Below are positions 55,224 through 64,000 of a stretch of DNA of 64,000 nt, in pieces. Each line of letters begins with the position of its first letter. Positions within the stretch are counted from its first letter, which is position 1. Under the pieces are notes generated by a model. The model searched no databases and was not told the origin of the DNA. It was given only the letters and a program-made list of their open reading frames with translations. This stretch comes from Pseudovibrio exalbescens (lineage in GTDB: Bacteria > Pseudomonadota > Alphaproteobacteria > Rhizobiales > Stappiaceae), in assembly GCF_028737195.1 (NCBI RefSeq), contig NZ_JAQZAJ010000002.1, forward strand, positions 124,001-188,000. The letters are read 5' to 3'. Made by a program: the position numbers and the translations under genes.

Positions 55224-58200
55224 ATGCATCAAGCCTCAACCATGCATCACCCGCGCAAAACCAACATTTCGCTTGAGGACACCGAAAGCCCGTTCAAGCG
55301 CATGTTGAAACGCAATATGGTTTCCCTGTCCGGACTGGCTGTAATCGCGGTCGCGATTGCATTTGCTGCCGCACTTGCAACTTGGTCGGTGAGCGATCCA
55401 AGCCTCAGCCACTCCACCACGGAGCCGGTACGCAATGCACTTGGCGGCATCGGCGCCATTGTGGCGGATGTTTTGATGCAGTCCATTGGTCTGGCGACAG
55501 CGGTGGTTCTGTTTCCCGTTCTGGTCTGGGGCTGGCGTATTTTCTGGTACCATCGTTCAGGCCTCAACCGAAAGCGACTGGCGACCTGGGTGTGCGGCAC
55601 GCTGATCTTCTCCGGCGCTCTTGCGGCTCTGCCCGTTGCCCAAGGCTGGCCGCTGCCTACGGGCATGGGCGGTTTCTTGGGCGACTGGCTGTTTTCGGTT
55701 CCAGATACTTTCTTCAACGGTCTGACGGATGGTGCAAAAATGTTGGTGGGTACGGTGGGCCTTGGCCTGCCTGCGCTCGTCATGATGGCCCATGCCGCAG
55801 GATGGATCGGCCGCTCGCCGTTGCACGAACCGCAGGCCGAGTTGCCGGTCAATGCACAAGACGCCGACTATGACGACTACGACAGCTTCGATGAAGACGA
55901 GGATGACAACGAAGACGGCCGGTTGTCCGCGGCCATCGGTGCGTTGTCCCATTGGAAGTTGATGGCAACCAGCGCTGTTCAGAGAACCTTCTTCAAGAAG
56001 AAACAGCAGCCTGCACAGGCCAATGCTTATGCCGCCCACCCTGCTCCCATCGAGCCGGAGTATGCGCATGCAGAAGAGGTTTACGAACACGAGGGCTATC
56101 AGCAGCCCTACGAGCACGAAGGCTATGCTCAGGCGCATTACGACCAGCAGCCCCATGAGCAGCCATACCATGCAGACTACGCCGCCTCAGATGAACAGCC
56201 TGTCTACTATGAGGAAGAGCCTGCTCCAGAACAACAGAAGGGCGGTCTGATCACCAACCTGCGCCGCAAACTGGCAGCCAAGCTGCTGCCTGAAGAGGAC
56301 GACGGCCTGCGCGAGTTTTACGAGCGTGGCGCAGTATCCTACGAGCAGCCCGCGGCAAGCCATGCGGCACCGCAAGGCGCGCCGGTCGACTTCGAACACG
56401 ATGGCCCTTCCCCGCGAGCACCGTGGGAAGATCCTGATCCGTCGCATCATCCGTTCCATGACGCCTCAGGTGAAGACTTTGATGCTGATGAGCAGGCATT
56501 TGAAGAGCCACTGCAAGCACCGGTTCCAACCCCTGCCGCGCCTTTGCGTCCAATCGGAATCGCCAGTCCTCCAGAGCCAATGGACATAAACGCTCCTCAG
56601 GCTCAACCGGAAGACCAACAAGGTGGCCGCGTAATCCCACCGGCACCTGCACCGGTGCCGGGCAAACGCGTCCAGCAGGAAGCCCAAGGCCGCCTGCCAC
56701 TGCCAGCTCAACCCCAGAACGACTATGAACTGCCGCCGCTGATGCTGCTTACTGAGCCGCCAGTCAACGGCCGTCAGCAAATCAGTCAGGATGCACTTGA
56801 GCAAAACGCCCGCATTCTGGAAGGTGTGCTGGAAGACTTCGGCGTACGCGGAGAAATCATCGAAGTACGGCCGGGACCAGTGGTCACTCTTTACGAACTG
56901 GAACCTGCGCCGGGCATCAAGTCGTCCCGCGTCATTGGTCTTGCAGACGATATCGCACGCTCAATGAGCGCCATCTCTGCCCGTGTTGCGGTGATACCGG
57001 GTAAAAACGCCATCGGCATTGAGCTGCCAAACGCGCGCCGCGAGACCGTGTTCCTGCGTGAACTGGTTGCCGCCAACGACTTTGAAAAGTCCAAGGCGAA
57101 ACTAGCCATGGCGCTGGGCAAGACCATCAACGGTGAAGCCGTTATTGCAGATCTTGCCCGCATGCCGCACTTGCTGGTGGCCGGTACAACGGGCTCCGGT
57201 AAATCCGTTTCGATCAACACCATGATCCTGTCCCTGCTCTATCGCCTGACGCCAGAGCAGTGCAAGCTGATCATGATCGACCCGAAGATGCTCGAACTTT
57301 CCATTTATGACGGCATTCCGCACCTTCTCACGCCTGTTGTAACAGACCCGAACAAGGCTGTTGTGGCGTTGAAGTGGACGGTCCGCGAAATGGAAGACCG
57401 CTACAAGAAGATGTCCAAGATGGGCGTTCGCAACATCGATGGCTACAACACCCGTGTTGAGCAGGCCATGAAGAAAGGCGAGCGTTTCACCCGCACCGTT
57501 CAGACCGGGTTTGATCGCAACACGGGCGAGCCGATCTTCGAGGAAGAAGAACTGCCGCTTGAGAAGATGCCATTCATCGTCGTTGTGGTCGACGAAATGG
57601 CTGACCTGATGATGGTCGCGGGCAAGGACATTGAAGGAGCGATCCAGCGCTTGGCACAGATGGCCCGTGCGGCGGGCATCCACCTGATCATGGCGACACA
57701 GCGCCCATCCGTAGACGTGATCACCGGTACCATCAAGGCAAACTTCCCAACCCGTATCTCCTTCCAGGTAACCTCCAAGATCGACAGTCGTACGATCTTG
57801 GGTGAAATGGGCGCGGAACAGCTGCTTGGCATGGGTGACATGCTTTACATGGCCGGTGGTGGCAAGACTCAACGTGTTCACGGCCCATTCGTTTCGGACG
57901 ATGAGGTGGAAGAGATCGTGAACCACCTAAAAGCACAAGGCACACCTCAGTATCTGGAGGAAGTGACCGAAGAAGAGGACGAAGGCGGCAGCTACGATTC
58001 CCTGACTGCGGGTAGCGGTAACGCCAGCAACGACCTGTTTGATCAGGCCGTGGCCATTGTGGCGCGGGACAAGAAGGCCTCCACCTCCTACATCCAGCGC
58101 CGTCTGTCCATCGGCTACAACCGTGCAGCATCGCTGATTGAGCGCATGGAACAAGAGGGCATCATTGGCCCTGCAAACCATGCCGGCAAGCGTGAAATCC

Positions 58201-58232
58201 TGCTGCGCACGGACGATAACGAAATGATGTAG
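55224..58232 (+). CDS. ftsK: DNA translocase FtsK
   Basis: A 1002-residue septal DNA pump. The N-terminal domain has four membrane helices (about residues 31-56, 78-105, 115-135 and 170-192). A linker of about 300 residues follows, with an acidic run ([19 protein letters not shown] at ~212-230) and a Tyr/His/Glu/Gln-rich section with two EHEGY repeats. The motor has Walker A GTTGSGKS (~654), Walker [12 protein letters not shown] (~787), and [13 protein letters not shown]. The C-terminal gamma winged helix ([21 protein letters not shown]) reads polar KOPS sites. It lies between the aminotransferase gene and lolA, as in many Hyphomicrobiales. Confidence 0.96.
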   Translation: MHQASTMHHPRKTNISLEDTESPFKRMLKRNMVSLSGLAVIAVAIAFAAALATWSVSDPSLSHSTTEPVRNALGGIGAIVADVLMQSIGLATAVVLFPVLVWGWRIFWYHRSGLNRKRLATWVCGTLIFSGALAALPVAQGWPLPTGMGGFLGDWLFSVPDTFFNGLTDGAKMLVGTVGLGLPALVMMAHAAGWIGRSPLHEPQAELPVNAQDADYDDYDSFDEDEDDNEDGRLSAAIGALSHWKLMATSAVQRTFFKKKQQPAQANAYAAHPAPIEPEYAHAEEVYEHEGYQQPYEHEGYAQAHYDQQPHEQPYHADYAASDEQPVYYEEEPAPEQQKGGLITNLRRKLAAKLLPEEDDGLREFYERGAVSYEQPAASHAAPQGAPVDFEHDGPSPRAPWEDPDPSHHPFHDASGEDFDADEQAFEEPLQAPVPTPAAPLRPIGIASPPEPMDINAPQAQPEDQQGGRVIPPAPAPVPGKRVQQEAQGRLPLPAQPQNDYELPPLMLLTEPPVNGRQQISQDALEQNARILEGVLEDFGVRGEIIEVRPGPVVTLYELEPAPGIKSSRVIGLADDIARSMSAISARVAVIPGKNAIGIELPNARRETVFLRELVAANDFEKSKAKLAMALGKTINGEAVIADLARMPHLLVAGTTGSGKSVSINTMILSLLYRLTPEQCKLIMIDPKMLELSIYDGIPHLLTPVVTDPNKAVVALKWTVREMEDRYKKMSKMGVRNIDGYNTRVEQAMKKGERFTRTVQTGFDRNTGEPIFEEEELPLEKMPFIVVVVDEMADLMMVAGKDIEGAIQRLAQMARAAGIHLIMATQRPSVDVITGTIKANFPTRISFQVTSKIDSRTILGEMGAEQLLGMGDMLYMAGGGKTQRVHGPFVSDDEVEEIVNHLKAQGTPQYLEEVTEEEDEGGSYDSLTAGSGNASNDLFDQAVAIVARDKKASTSYIQRRLSIGYNRAASLIERMEQEGIIGPANHAGKREILLRTDDNEMM

Positions 58233-58343
58233 CGAACATGAACAAGAGTTAACCTGACGTGCCTAAACTTTGCCAAGAGACCGGCCTATACGAGCACCAG
58301 AGTTTGCTGCGTAGCGCTACCAAGATGAGTTGGAGTTATATTG

Positions 58344-59012
58344 ATGGTTTCTAATCGCCCCGGACATGCAAAGCGGATGAAGCTGGGTTTTGCATCCCTC
58401 GGCATTGTGCTTGGCCTCATTGCGGCCCTACTGCTTCCGGCAGGTGCCATGGCGCAGGCTCCAAGCCAGGCGCAGGCCATTCAGGCCATCAACAAGAGCT
58501 TCAACTCCGTCAAGACAATGCGCGGCGAGTTCATCCAGTTCGGCCCAACGGGCGGCCGGGTGGAAGGGCAGTTCTTCATTCACCGTCCCGGGAAGCTGCG
58601 CTTTTACTACAACAAGCCATCCAGTCTGGACATCATCGCCGATGGCGACATGATCTCCATCAAGGACCGCAAGCTGCAGACACAGGACATATGGCCGCTG
58701 TCACAAACGCCGCTGCGCTTCTTGCTGGCCGACAAAATTGACCTGACCCGCGATGCCAATGTGACTGCCATCAACGTGGAAGAAGATCTTGTTTCCGTTC
58801 AGATCGACGACAAGACGCGCTTTGCCTCAGGACGCCTGACACTGATTTTCGACACCAAGGACTTCAAGCTCAAGCAATGGACCGTCCGCGACAATCAGGG
58901 TTACGACACCTCTGTTGCCATCTACAACGTTGAAGAAAATGGCCCGACCAACCCGGAACTTTTCGAGATTGACTATCTGGCCAATGCACGACAAAACCGT
59001 CGCAACAACTGA
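58344..59012 (+). CDS. lolA: Outer-membrane lipoprotein carrier LolA
   Basis: A 222-residue periplasmic chaperone that moves lipoproteins to the outer membrane. The signal peptide (FASLGIVLGLIAALLLPAGA then MAQAPS) is followed by MRGEFIQFGPTGGRVEGQFF, the LolA start pattern, FIHRPGKLRFYYNKPS, and RLTLIFDTKDFKLKQWTVRD. It is downstream of ftsK, as often, with a 111-base gap and a terminator after it. Confidence 0.93.
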   Translation: MVSNRPGHAKRMKLGFASLGIVLGLIAALLLPAGAMAQAPSQAQAIQAINKSFNSVKTMRGEFIQFGPTGGRVEGQFFIHRPGKLRFYYNKPSSLDIIADGDMISIKDRKLQTQDIWPLSQTPLRFLLADKIDLTRDANVTAINVEEDLVSVQIDDKTRFASGRLTLIFDTKDFKLKQWTVRDNQGYDTSVAIYNVEENGPTNPELFEIDYLANARQNRRNN

Positions 59013-59037
59013 CGCTTTGGTCGACTAAAGGCATCAA

Positions 59038-59064
59038 AAGGCTCGGTTTTCCGGGCCTTTTTTA
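59038..59064 (+). terminator. Intrinsic terminator of lolA
   Basis: A 9-bp stem, aaggctcgg (59038-59046) with ccgggcctt (59051-59059, one G-U), is followed by tttt. Confidence 0.82.
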
Positions 59065-59077
59065 TTGGAAGCTTCGA

Positions 59078-60118
59078 ATGGGTGAATTTGTTCTGGCCAC
59101 CACACTGCCAAGCCTTTCCTTGGGCAATGCCATGCTCTGCGAATTTTGCGCGGACCATGGCGCCGAAGTCTATGTGGATCCGGCTTTCCAGCACGTGGGA
59201 GTCATTCAGTGCGCTGATGGCAGGCCCTTGCCTTTTAAGGGAACCTGCCTGCCCCTGAACAGCTTTGGGGCGGCCAGAGTGGCCACAGACAAGGACTTCT
59301 GTTCAAGACTGCTGGCGCACGCGGGTGTGAACACCCCCAAGGGGCTTGTCATTCATGCAGACGCTGAGATTGACCTTGTCGCCTTGCGCAATCCTGCGGC
59401 GGCGGCCCATATGCACGGCGCTACATCTGCAATGGGCTTTGCTGAGACAGTTGGGTTCCCGGTTTTCGTGAAGCCGAATGAAGGTTCTCAAGGCATTGAC
59501 GTGTTGCGCGCAACGACGAGGTCAGAGTTGCAAGAGGCTGCTGACCATGTGCTTGCGCGCTATGGCTCCGCCCTGCTGCAACAGGGGATTGCGGGGCGGG
59601 ATTTCCGTGTGATCGTACTGGACGGCGAAGTGCTCGCGGTGATCGAACGCCGCGCTTTGAGCGTCACAGGAGACGGCACATCCTCGCTCGCCGCCCTCAT
59701 CGAACGCCAGCTGACGCGCTCTGCCACCCGAACCGGGGGCCGCAAACTCGCGCTTGATGACCCCCGCCTTTCAAAGCATCTGAAGGAAACGAATTTGTCG
59801 CTGAACACCGTTCCAGCGGCTGGTGATGAAGTAGAGCTGCTGCCAAATGCCAACCTGTCCACCGGCGGCATGGCATTAGATAGGACCGAGGATGTGGGCG
59901 ATGCGGTAAAACAGATCGCGACCACCGCCACCGCCGCATTGGGCCTGCGCTATGCTGGCATAGATGTTCTTGTAACCAATGAAAACGCGATTGAAGGCTG
60001 CTGCGTGTTGGAGGTCAATGCCGCGCCGGGTCTTTCGAACTTCTATGCCACGTCCGACGCCAACAAGAAGCGAGTCCGGCGCGTCTACAAGCGTCTGGTC
60101 GACGCTATTCTTGCCTGA
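59078..60118 (+). CDS. ATP-grasp ligase, cyanophycin-synthetase/GshF-like
   Basis: A 346-residue ATP-grasp enzyme. The ATP-binding core shows VGFPVFVKPNEGSQGIDV, LQQGIAGRDFRVIVLDGEVL, the CphA-like ERRALSVTGDGTSSLAALIE, and the metal motif VLEVNAAPGLSNF. This is the central domain of cyanophycin synthetase or the C-terminal domain of GshF without their partners. It probably forms a peptide bond to an amino acid or peptide, but the substrate is unknown. The start lies 14 bases after the lolA terminator. Confidence 0.82.
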   Translation: MGEFVLATTLPSLSLGNAMLCEFCADHGAEVYVDPAFQHVGVIQCADGRPLPFKGTCLPLNSFGAARVATDKDFCSRLLAHAGVNTPKGLVIHADAEIDLVALRNPAAAAHMHGATSAMGFAETVGFPVFVKPNEGSQGIDVLRATTRSELQEAADHVLARYGSALLQQGIAGRDFRVIVLDGEVLAVIERRALSVTGDGTSSLAALIERQLTRSATRTGGRKLALDDPRLSKHLKETNLSLNTVPAAGDEVELLPNANLSTGGMALDRTEDVGDAVKQIATTATAALGLRYAGIDVLVTNENAIEGCCVLEVNAAPGLSNFYATSDANKKRVRRVYKRLVDAILA

Positions 60119-60256
60119 AAACAACGACAAACCCCCGTTTTTCTGAGGTAGCGATGCCACACGCTTCTGATTTTCTCAGCATAGAGCCTCTTGAATGACG
60201 CGTAATGTTATACCAAAACAGAAAACATACCGCCGCCATCAAGGATATTGTTAGAG

Positions 60257-60895
60257 ATGCGATTTAACGAGAACAGCCCAAGCCCAACAACACCGCACCA
60301 TGCTGCAGAAAGCAGGCCCACCCGCGAAGAAGCGGAAGCCGCCGTTCGGACCCTATTGAAATGGACAGGAGACAATCCGGAGCGCGAAGGCCTGATAGAC
60401 ACCCCCGCTCGCGTAGTCCGGGCCTACGAGGAATTCTTTGCCGGATACAACGAAGACCCGAGAGAGGTCCTTTCACGCACTTTTGAAGAGACTGACGGTT
60501 ACGACGACATGATCGTGCTGCGCAACATTCGCATCGAGTCCCATTGTGAGCATCACTTTGTACCGATTATTGGCAGAGCCCATGTGGCTTATCTGCCATC
60601 AGATCGGGTTGTAGGCGTATCCAAGATTGCCCGTGTTGTTGAGCTTTACGCAAAGCGCCTGCAAATTCAGGAAACCCTGACTGCACAGATTGGCGAGGCC
60701 ATTGAGCAGACCCTGAAACCGCGCGGCGTGGCCGTGGTCGTTGAAGCTGCCCACATGTGCATGACGACCAGAGGCATCCGCAAACCGGGCGTTTCCATGA
60801 TCACTCGTCACATCAGCGGTGAGTTTAAAACAGATAGAGCTCTGCGCACTGAGCTGTTCACCGCGCTTGCCGCCCCAGCCGAGCAGTTCGGCTAA
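60257..60895 (+). CDS. folE: GTP cyclohydrolase I
   Basis: A 212-residue enzyme that opens folate and tetrahydropterin synthesis. The zinc ligands are in [13 protein letters not shown] and [34 protein letters not shown] is standard, and the N-terminal 30 residues are variable. ATG 60257 is used; a TTG three codons upstream has a better-placed AAGGA. It is convergent with the AEC transporter, with only four bases between. Confidence 0.95.
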   Translation: MRFNENSPSPTTPHHAAESRPTREEAEAAVRTLLKWTGDNPEREGLIDTPARVVRAYEEFFAGYNEDPREVLSRTFEETDGYDDMIVLRNIRIESHCEHHFVPIIGRAHVAYLPSDRVVGVSKIARVVELYAKRLQIQETLTAQIGEAIEQTLKPRGVAVVVEAAHMCMTTRGIRKPGVSMITRHISGEFKTDRALRTELFTALAAPAEQFG

Positions 60896-60899
60896 GCCG

Positions 60900-61826
60900 C
60901 TAGACGGTCAGCGCGGCAACGGCAGTCACCGTGATCACCGAGAAGAAGGTCGTCATCAGGATCACCTGAGCGAGCAGCTCCTCAGGAACCTCGTATTGAA
61001 CGCCGATAACAAAGGCGAGGACCCCGCTTGGTCCGGCTGCCACCAAGACACCTGGCCCGACCCAGAACGGCGGGAGCGAGAAAGCAAGTTCAAACAAGAC
61101 CCAACCCATGGCCGGAACCACCGCCAGCTTCAGTGCGGTCACCCCCCACACAAGCGGGCTTGTGACATTGAGCTGCTGGGTGCTGAGCACCAACCCCAAC
61201 GCAAACAAGGAGGCGGGTGCCGCCGCGCTCCCCAAGAAATCGGCGTAGATGCCAATCCCGTTATCGGTGGAGATGCCAGCCAGATTGACCATGAGACCCA
61301 AGACCAACGCCATGATGTTCGGGTTCGTGTAAAACGTTGCGCACAAATTGTGAAAGGGAGAACCGTTGCCGTTCTTGCTCATCAGTTCCAGCGCAAGAAC
61401 CGTTCCGCCAAGCACCAGAAGGTTGTCGATGACAATGACGGAGATCACCGGCAAGGTGGCGTCATGGCCATAAAGAACCTCTGCAATGGGCAGAATGAAA
61501 AACGTGTGGTTACAAAATGCCGCTCCCATGCCCAGAAGCAGACTTTCACGCACACACCGCCCGAACCCCTTGTAGGCAACGACGAAAGTCACGCCATAAA
61601 CCAGTACCTCCGCGAGGATGTAGCCCACAACATAAAGGTACTCAAATTTGTCAAAGGGGGCCTGCGCTACCAGTTTAAATAACAAGGCTGGCAGGAAAAC
61701 ATAGAAAACAGTTTTGTTGATGATGATGGATTCGCTTTTGCTGAACAGCTTCATCCAACCAAAAACGTAGCCCAGTACCACCGCCGCGAATACGGGCAGT
61801 ACTGCATTCAGAAAGATTGATAGCAC
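60900..61826 (-). CDS. AEC (auxin efflux carrier) family transporter
   Basis: A 308-residue inner-membrane carrier with about ten helices. The family pattern is FCNHTFFILPIAEVLYG in the first half and VLVAAGPSGVLAFVIGVQY in the second. It starts with GTG 61826. The substrate is unknown and the protein is distinct from the AEC protein at 26517. Confidence 0.86.
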   Translation of the reverse strand: MLSIFLNAVLPVFAAVVLGYVFGWMKLFSKSESIIINKTVFYVFLPALLFKLVAQAPFDKFEYLYVVGYILAEVLVYGVTFVVAYKGFGRCVRESLLLGMGAAFCNHTFFILPIAEVLYGHDATLPVISVIVIDNLLVLGGTVLALELMSKNGNGSPFHNLCATFYTNPNIMALVLGLMVNLAGISTDNGIGIYADFLGSAAAPASLFALGLVLSTQQLNVTSPLVWGVTALKLAVVPAMGWVLFELAFSLPPFWVGPGVLVAAGPSGVLAFVIGVQYEVPEELLAQVILMTTFFSVITVTAVAALTV

Positions 61827-61910
61827 GGTGATGTACCCCGGTTTGTTGACCTAGGCCTACAAGACTTCGGGGAAGTTTACGAGATCGTGCTATGACGCAT
61901 TTACGAGCGC

Positions 61911-61940
61911 GAAAAGACCTGCGTAGTGCGCCGCAGGTCT
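61911..61940 (-). terminator. Intrinsic terminator of DUF1737 gene
   Basis: A 9-bp perfect stem, agacctgcg (61915-61923) with cgcaggtct (61932-61940), is followed on the minus strand by tttcgcgc. Confidence 0.75.
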
Positions 61941-61957
61941 CTGAAATTTCACAGCTT

Positions 61958-62164
61958 TTACCACTCGCCGAGTTTCGTCTCGCGGGTGTATTCCTCATCC
62001 GGAACGTACTTGATCACGGCCTGGCCGCAAATGGTGACACCCCGTGTTGCGTCGTAGGTCATGGTCGGTGAACCATGCAGTTCCCAGCCACGGTTGAGCG
62101 CCTGTGTGACGCGGTGGCAGAACTCTGAGGAATCCGGTTCAGTGATCAGGCGAAACAAGCGCAT
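61958..62164 (-). CDS. DUF1737 small protein
   Basis: A 68-residue protein of DUF1737. The pattern is MRLFRLITEPDSSEFCHRVT, ALNRGWELHGSPTMTYD and QAVIKYVPDEEY. Family function is unknown. It starts at ATG 62164 after GGGG and has its own terminator. It is probably transcribed alone, because about 130 bases separate it from the CoA-ester lyase gene. Confidence 0.85.
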   Translation of the reverse strand: MRLFRLITEPDSSEFCHRVTQALNRGWELHGSPTMTYDATRGVTICGQAVIKYVPDEEYTRETKLGEW

Positions 62165-62298
62165 GCAGCACCCCTTTTATGACAAATTGAGCCGAAGTTG
62201 TTCTGTGTTCGGCACCAGAGGGAGCGGAACCTATCAGCTAAACCCCTGCAATGCCAGTGGCCTAAGCAATTGCTGAAAGGCGATGACAGCCGCTCTGC

Positions 62299-63195
62299 TC
62301 AGCCAGCACGCGCTGCAATGGCATCAGCGATGGCAACCACCTTCTGGCCCATCTCCGCATGCAGGCGCTCCACCATTTTGCCATCCACCTGCAGCACCCC
62401 TTTGCCCGCGTTCTCAGGCACTTCAAACGCAGCAATAACCTTGCGCGCCCAGTGAACCGCTTCATCAGAGGGCGCGAAAGCGCTGTTGCAGACGTCAATC
62501 TGGCTTGGGTGGATCAGCGTCTTGCCATCCATGCCCATACGCGCCCCTTCGGTGCATTCCTCCGAAAAGCCTTCGATATCAGAGAAGTTGTTGTAAACGC
62601 CATCAATGATGCTGATCCCTGCAGCTCGGGCTGCCGCAAGACATGACATCAGCCATGGCATCATTTCAGCGCGGCCCTTAGTAATGTGGGTGCCCGTTTC
62701 CTTGGAAAGGTCGTTGGTGCCCATCACCACCGCCTCCAGCCGGGAGCTTTCTTCGCGCGCCGCAAGGCAGATGCTTTTGGCATTGAGCATGGCCAATGGA
62801 GTTTCCAACATGGCCCAAAGCTTGATTGCCGGATCTGCCCCTTGCGCCTGCATGATGCCAGCCAAAAGCTTCAAGTCCACCGGGCCATTCACCTTGGGCA
62901 GCGCGATGGCATCTGGTTTGGCGGCAATGGCAGCGTCCAGATCCGCCCGGCCCCACTCGGATGTCAGCCCATTGATGCGGATGATCAGCTCCCGATGCCC
63001 ATAGCCGCCGCCTTTGACCGCGCTTGCCACCTGTTCCCGTGCGGTTGCCTTGGCCTCTGGTGCCACAGCGTCTTCCAGGTCAAAGATCAGCGCATCCACG
63101 TCCAGCGTTTTGGCTTTCTCAAGCGCCCGCGCGTTGGAGCCCGGCATATACAACACACTTCGCCTTGGCCGAGGTCCGTTCCCTGCCTGTCCCAT
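62299..63195 (-). CDS. CoA-ester lyase of HpcH/HpaI (citrate lyase beta) family
   Basis: A 298-residue TIM-barrel lyase. The start RRSVLYMPGSNARALEKA and DALIFDLEDAVAPEAKATAR are typical, with Arg and Asp in the active site; LWAMLETPLAMLNA carries the metal glutamate. The end KTLIHPSQIDVCNSAF fits malyl-CoA, citramalyl-CoA or L-malyl-CoA thioesterase members. It could take part in glyoxylate or ethylmalonyl-CoA metabolism. The exact substrate is open. Confidence 0.88.
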   Translation of the reverse strand: MGQAGNGPRPRRSVLYMPGSNARALEKAKTLDVDALIFDLEDAVAPEAKATAREQVASAVKGGGYGHRELIIRINGLTSEWGRADLDAAIAAKPDAIALPKVNGPVDLKLLAGIMQAQGADPAIKLWAMLETPLAMLNAKSICLAAREESSRLEAVVMGTNDLSKETGTHITKGRAEMMPWLMSCLAAARAAGISIIDGVYNNFSDIEGFSEECTEGARMGMDGKTLIHPSQIDVCNSAFAPSDEAVHWARKVIAAFEVPENAGKGVLQVDGKMVERLHAEMGQKVVAIADAIAARAG

Positions 63196-63274
63196 CGTTC
63201 ACGCTCCCTAAACGGTGTTTGATCTGCGACACAGCATAGCCTACGGGGCGGGGTGAACTAAATCAGCCTTTCGC

Positions 63275-64000
63275 CTAGGAGGCTGAATATTTCTTTCGCA
63301 ATATCATATCTTTAGCTGCAAAAAGTGCGCCTGCCACAATCAATGCGCAGGCCGCTGCCACCGGCCATGTAAAGGCGCCAAAGCCAAACAGAACCAGAAG
63401 CAATGTGGAGAAAAGCGGCGCAGCATAGGCAGACGCACCGAGCACCTGAATGTCGCCGCGCTTCATGCCAATGTCCCATGTGAAAAACGACAGGCCCAGC
63501 GGCATCAAGCCCATACCCACCACCGCGAACCACTGCGTCGGACCCTGCGGCATCACCGTTTGCTCAAAAAGAAAGTGGCAAAGGTAGGAGAGGATCGCCG
63601 TCATCAAACAGAAGCCCGCCACCGCTTCGGTCGGCACATTGCCCATGCGCCGCGACAGCACCGAATAGGAGGACCATGCAAGCGCTGCAGCAAGGGCGGC
63701 CGCATAGCCCACCGTAGAATCCGAACTCAGATCAAACGCCCCACCGCGCGCAATCAAAAGACCCGCGCCTGCCAGCCCAAGTCCCGCACCGATTACATGG
63801 TGAACGCGCAAACGCTCGCCCGGCAGAAGAGCGGAAAACAATACAATCAGGACCGGCCAGAGATAGTTGATCAAGTTCGCTTCCACCGGCGGTGCATTTC
63901 GAATGCCGATGAAGTAAAGCGCGTGATAGCCAAAGAGGCCCATGGTGCCCATCACCCACACATGAAGCGGTTGCCGAAGCAATATCAAGCGAGAGGGATT
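63275..64000 (-). CDS. EamA/DMT-family transporter, 5' end beyond window
   Basis: At least 242 codons of a multi-helix transporter. The EamA pattern includes YHALYFIGIRNAPPVEANLI then NYLWPVLIVLFSALL, and in the second repeat DIQVLGASAYAAPLFSTLLL. The frame is open to base 64000, so the start is outside the window and the first one or two helices are missing. Relatives export amino acids or metabolites. Confidence 0.88.
   Translation of the reverse strand, partial: NPSRLILLRQPLHVWVMGTMGLFGYHALYFIGIRNAPPVEANLINYLWPVLIVLFSALLPGERLRVHHVIGAGLGLAGAGLLIARGGAFDLSSDSTVGYAAALAAALAWSSYSVLSRRMGNVPTEAVAGFCLMTAILSYLCHFLFEQTVMPQGPTQWFAVVGMGLMPLGLSFFTWDIGMKRGDIQVLGASAYAAPLFSTLLLVLFGFGAFTWPVAAACALIVAGALFAAKDMILRKKYSAS

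Overview
The window is a 64 kb piece of a chromosome from an alphaproteobacterium, most likely Hyphomicrobiales/Stappiaceae (Pseudovibrio- or Labrenzia-like; this placement is inference). The support is a SAM-II riboswitch upstream of metZ, the PHB regulator/biosynthesis set phaR-phaA-phaB, a DUF1674 gene, the neighbourhood rsmB - heparinase-like - purH, a TTAA-N7-TTAAC (CtrA-type) site and moderate GC. Almost everything is housekeeping chromosome. I see no rRNA, tRNA, insertion sequence, prophage or CRISPR array.

Layout. 0-5 kb: end of a methyltransferase gene, gloB, a DUF985 cupin, argG behind a structured leader, and a dGTPase-family gene. 5-8.5 kb: a more AT-rich, tightly packed three-gene glycan cassette (FkbM methyltransferase, a capsule-synthesis-like protein, a GT4 glycosyltransferase), the best candidate for acquired DNA. 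8.5-15.3 kb: SHSEALELVA-type small protein, metZ under a SAM-II riboswitch plus terminator, dCTP deaminase, YigZ/IMPACT, a small conserved protein behind a CtrA-type box, gamma-glutamyltransferase and a GlcG/HbpS-like protein. 15.3-18.7 kb: PHB module and rpmF. 18.7-24.3 kb: mtgA and oxyR divergent from ahpC-ahpD, then cfa and ispA. 24.3-31.3 kb: esterase, AlkA-like glycosylase, GluQRS, AEC carrier, DsbA-like isomerase, PAP2 phosphatase, LMW phosphatase, a 28-codon membrane ORF, phhB, TusA-like, DUF924. 31.4-33.3 kb: glnK-amtB behind a sigma-54-type promoter. 33.4-38.4 kb: CDF metal transporter, DUF1223, and ccmA-B-C-D-G for cytochrome c maturation. 39-41.7 kb: acnA.

41.7-43.8 kb is the oddest stretch. 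It holds a mosaic of about 115-bp palindrome-ended repeats in which a spacer of about 150 bp is itself duplicated, then a GNAT gene, then about 590 bp without a gene that is packed with strong hairpins (candidate structured RNA). 43.8-52.3 kb: coiled-coil membrane protein, GT39-type transferase, purH, heparinase II/III-like protein, rsmB, htpX. 52.5-64 kb: DUF1674, CorA/ZntB, aminotransferase, ftsK, lolA, ATP-grasp ligase, folE, second AEC carrier, DUF1737, CoA-ester lyase, and an EamA transporter cut by the window edge.

Functional threads. OxyR-AhpC-AhpD is a peroxide-defence unit, although this OxyR lacks the usual second redox cysteine. GlnK-AmtB is the ammonium sensor-transporter pair. 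PhaR/PhaA/PhaB handle carbon storage, with no PHB synthase in the window. Ccm genes supply haem and thiol reduction to c-type cytochromes. Several convergent gene pairs are packed so tightly that their stop codons share a CTAG palindrome.
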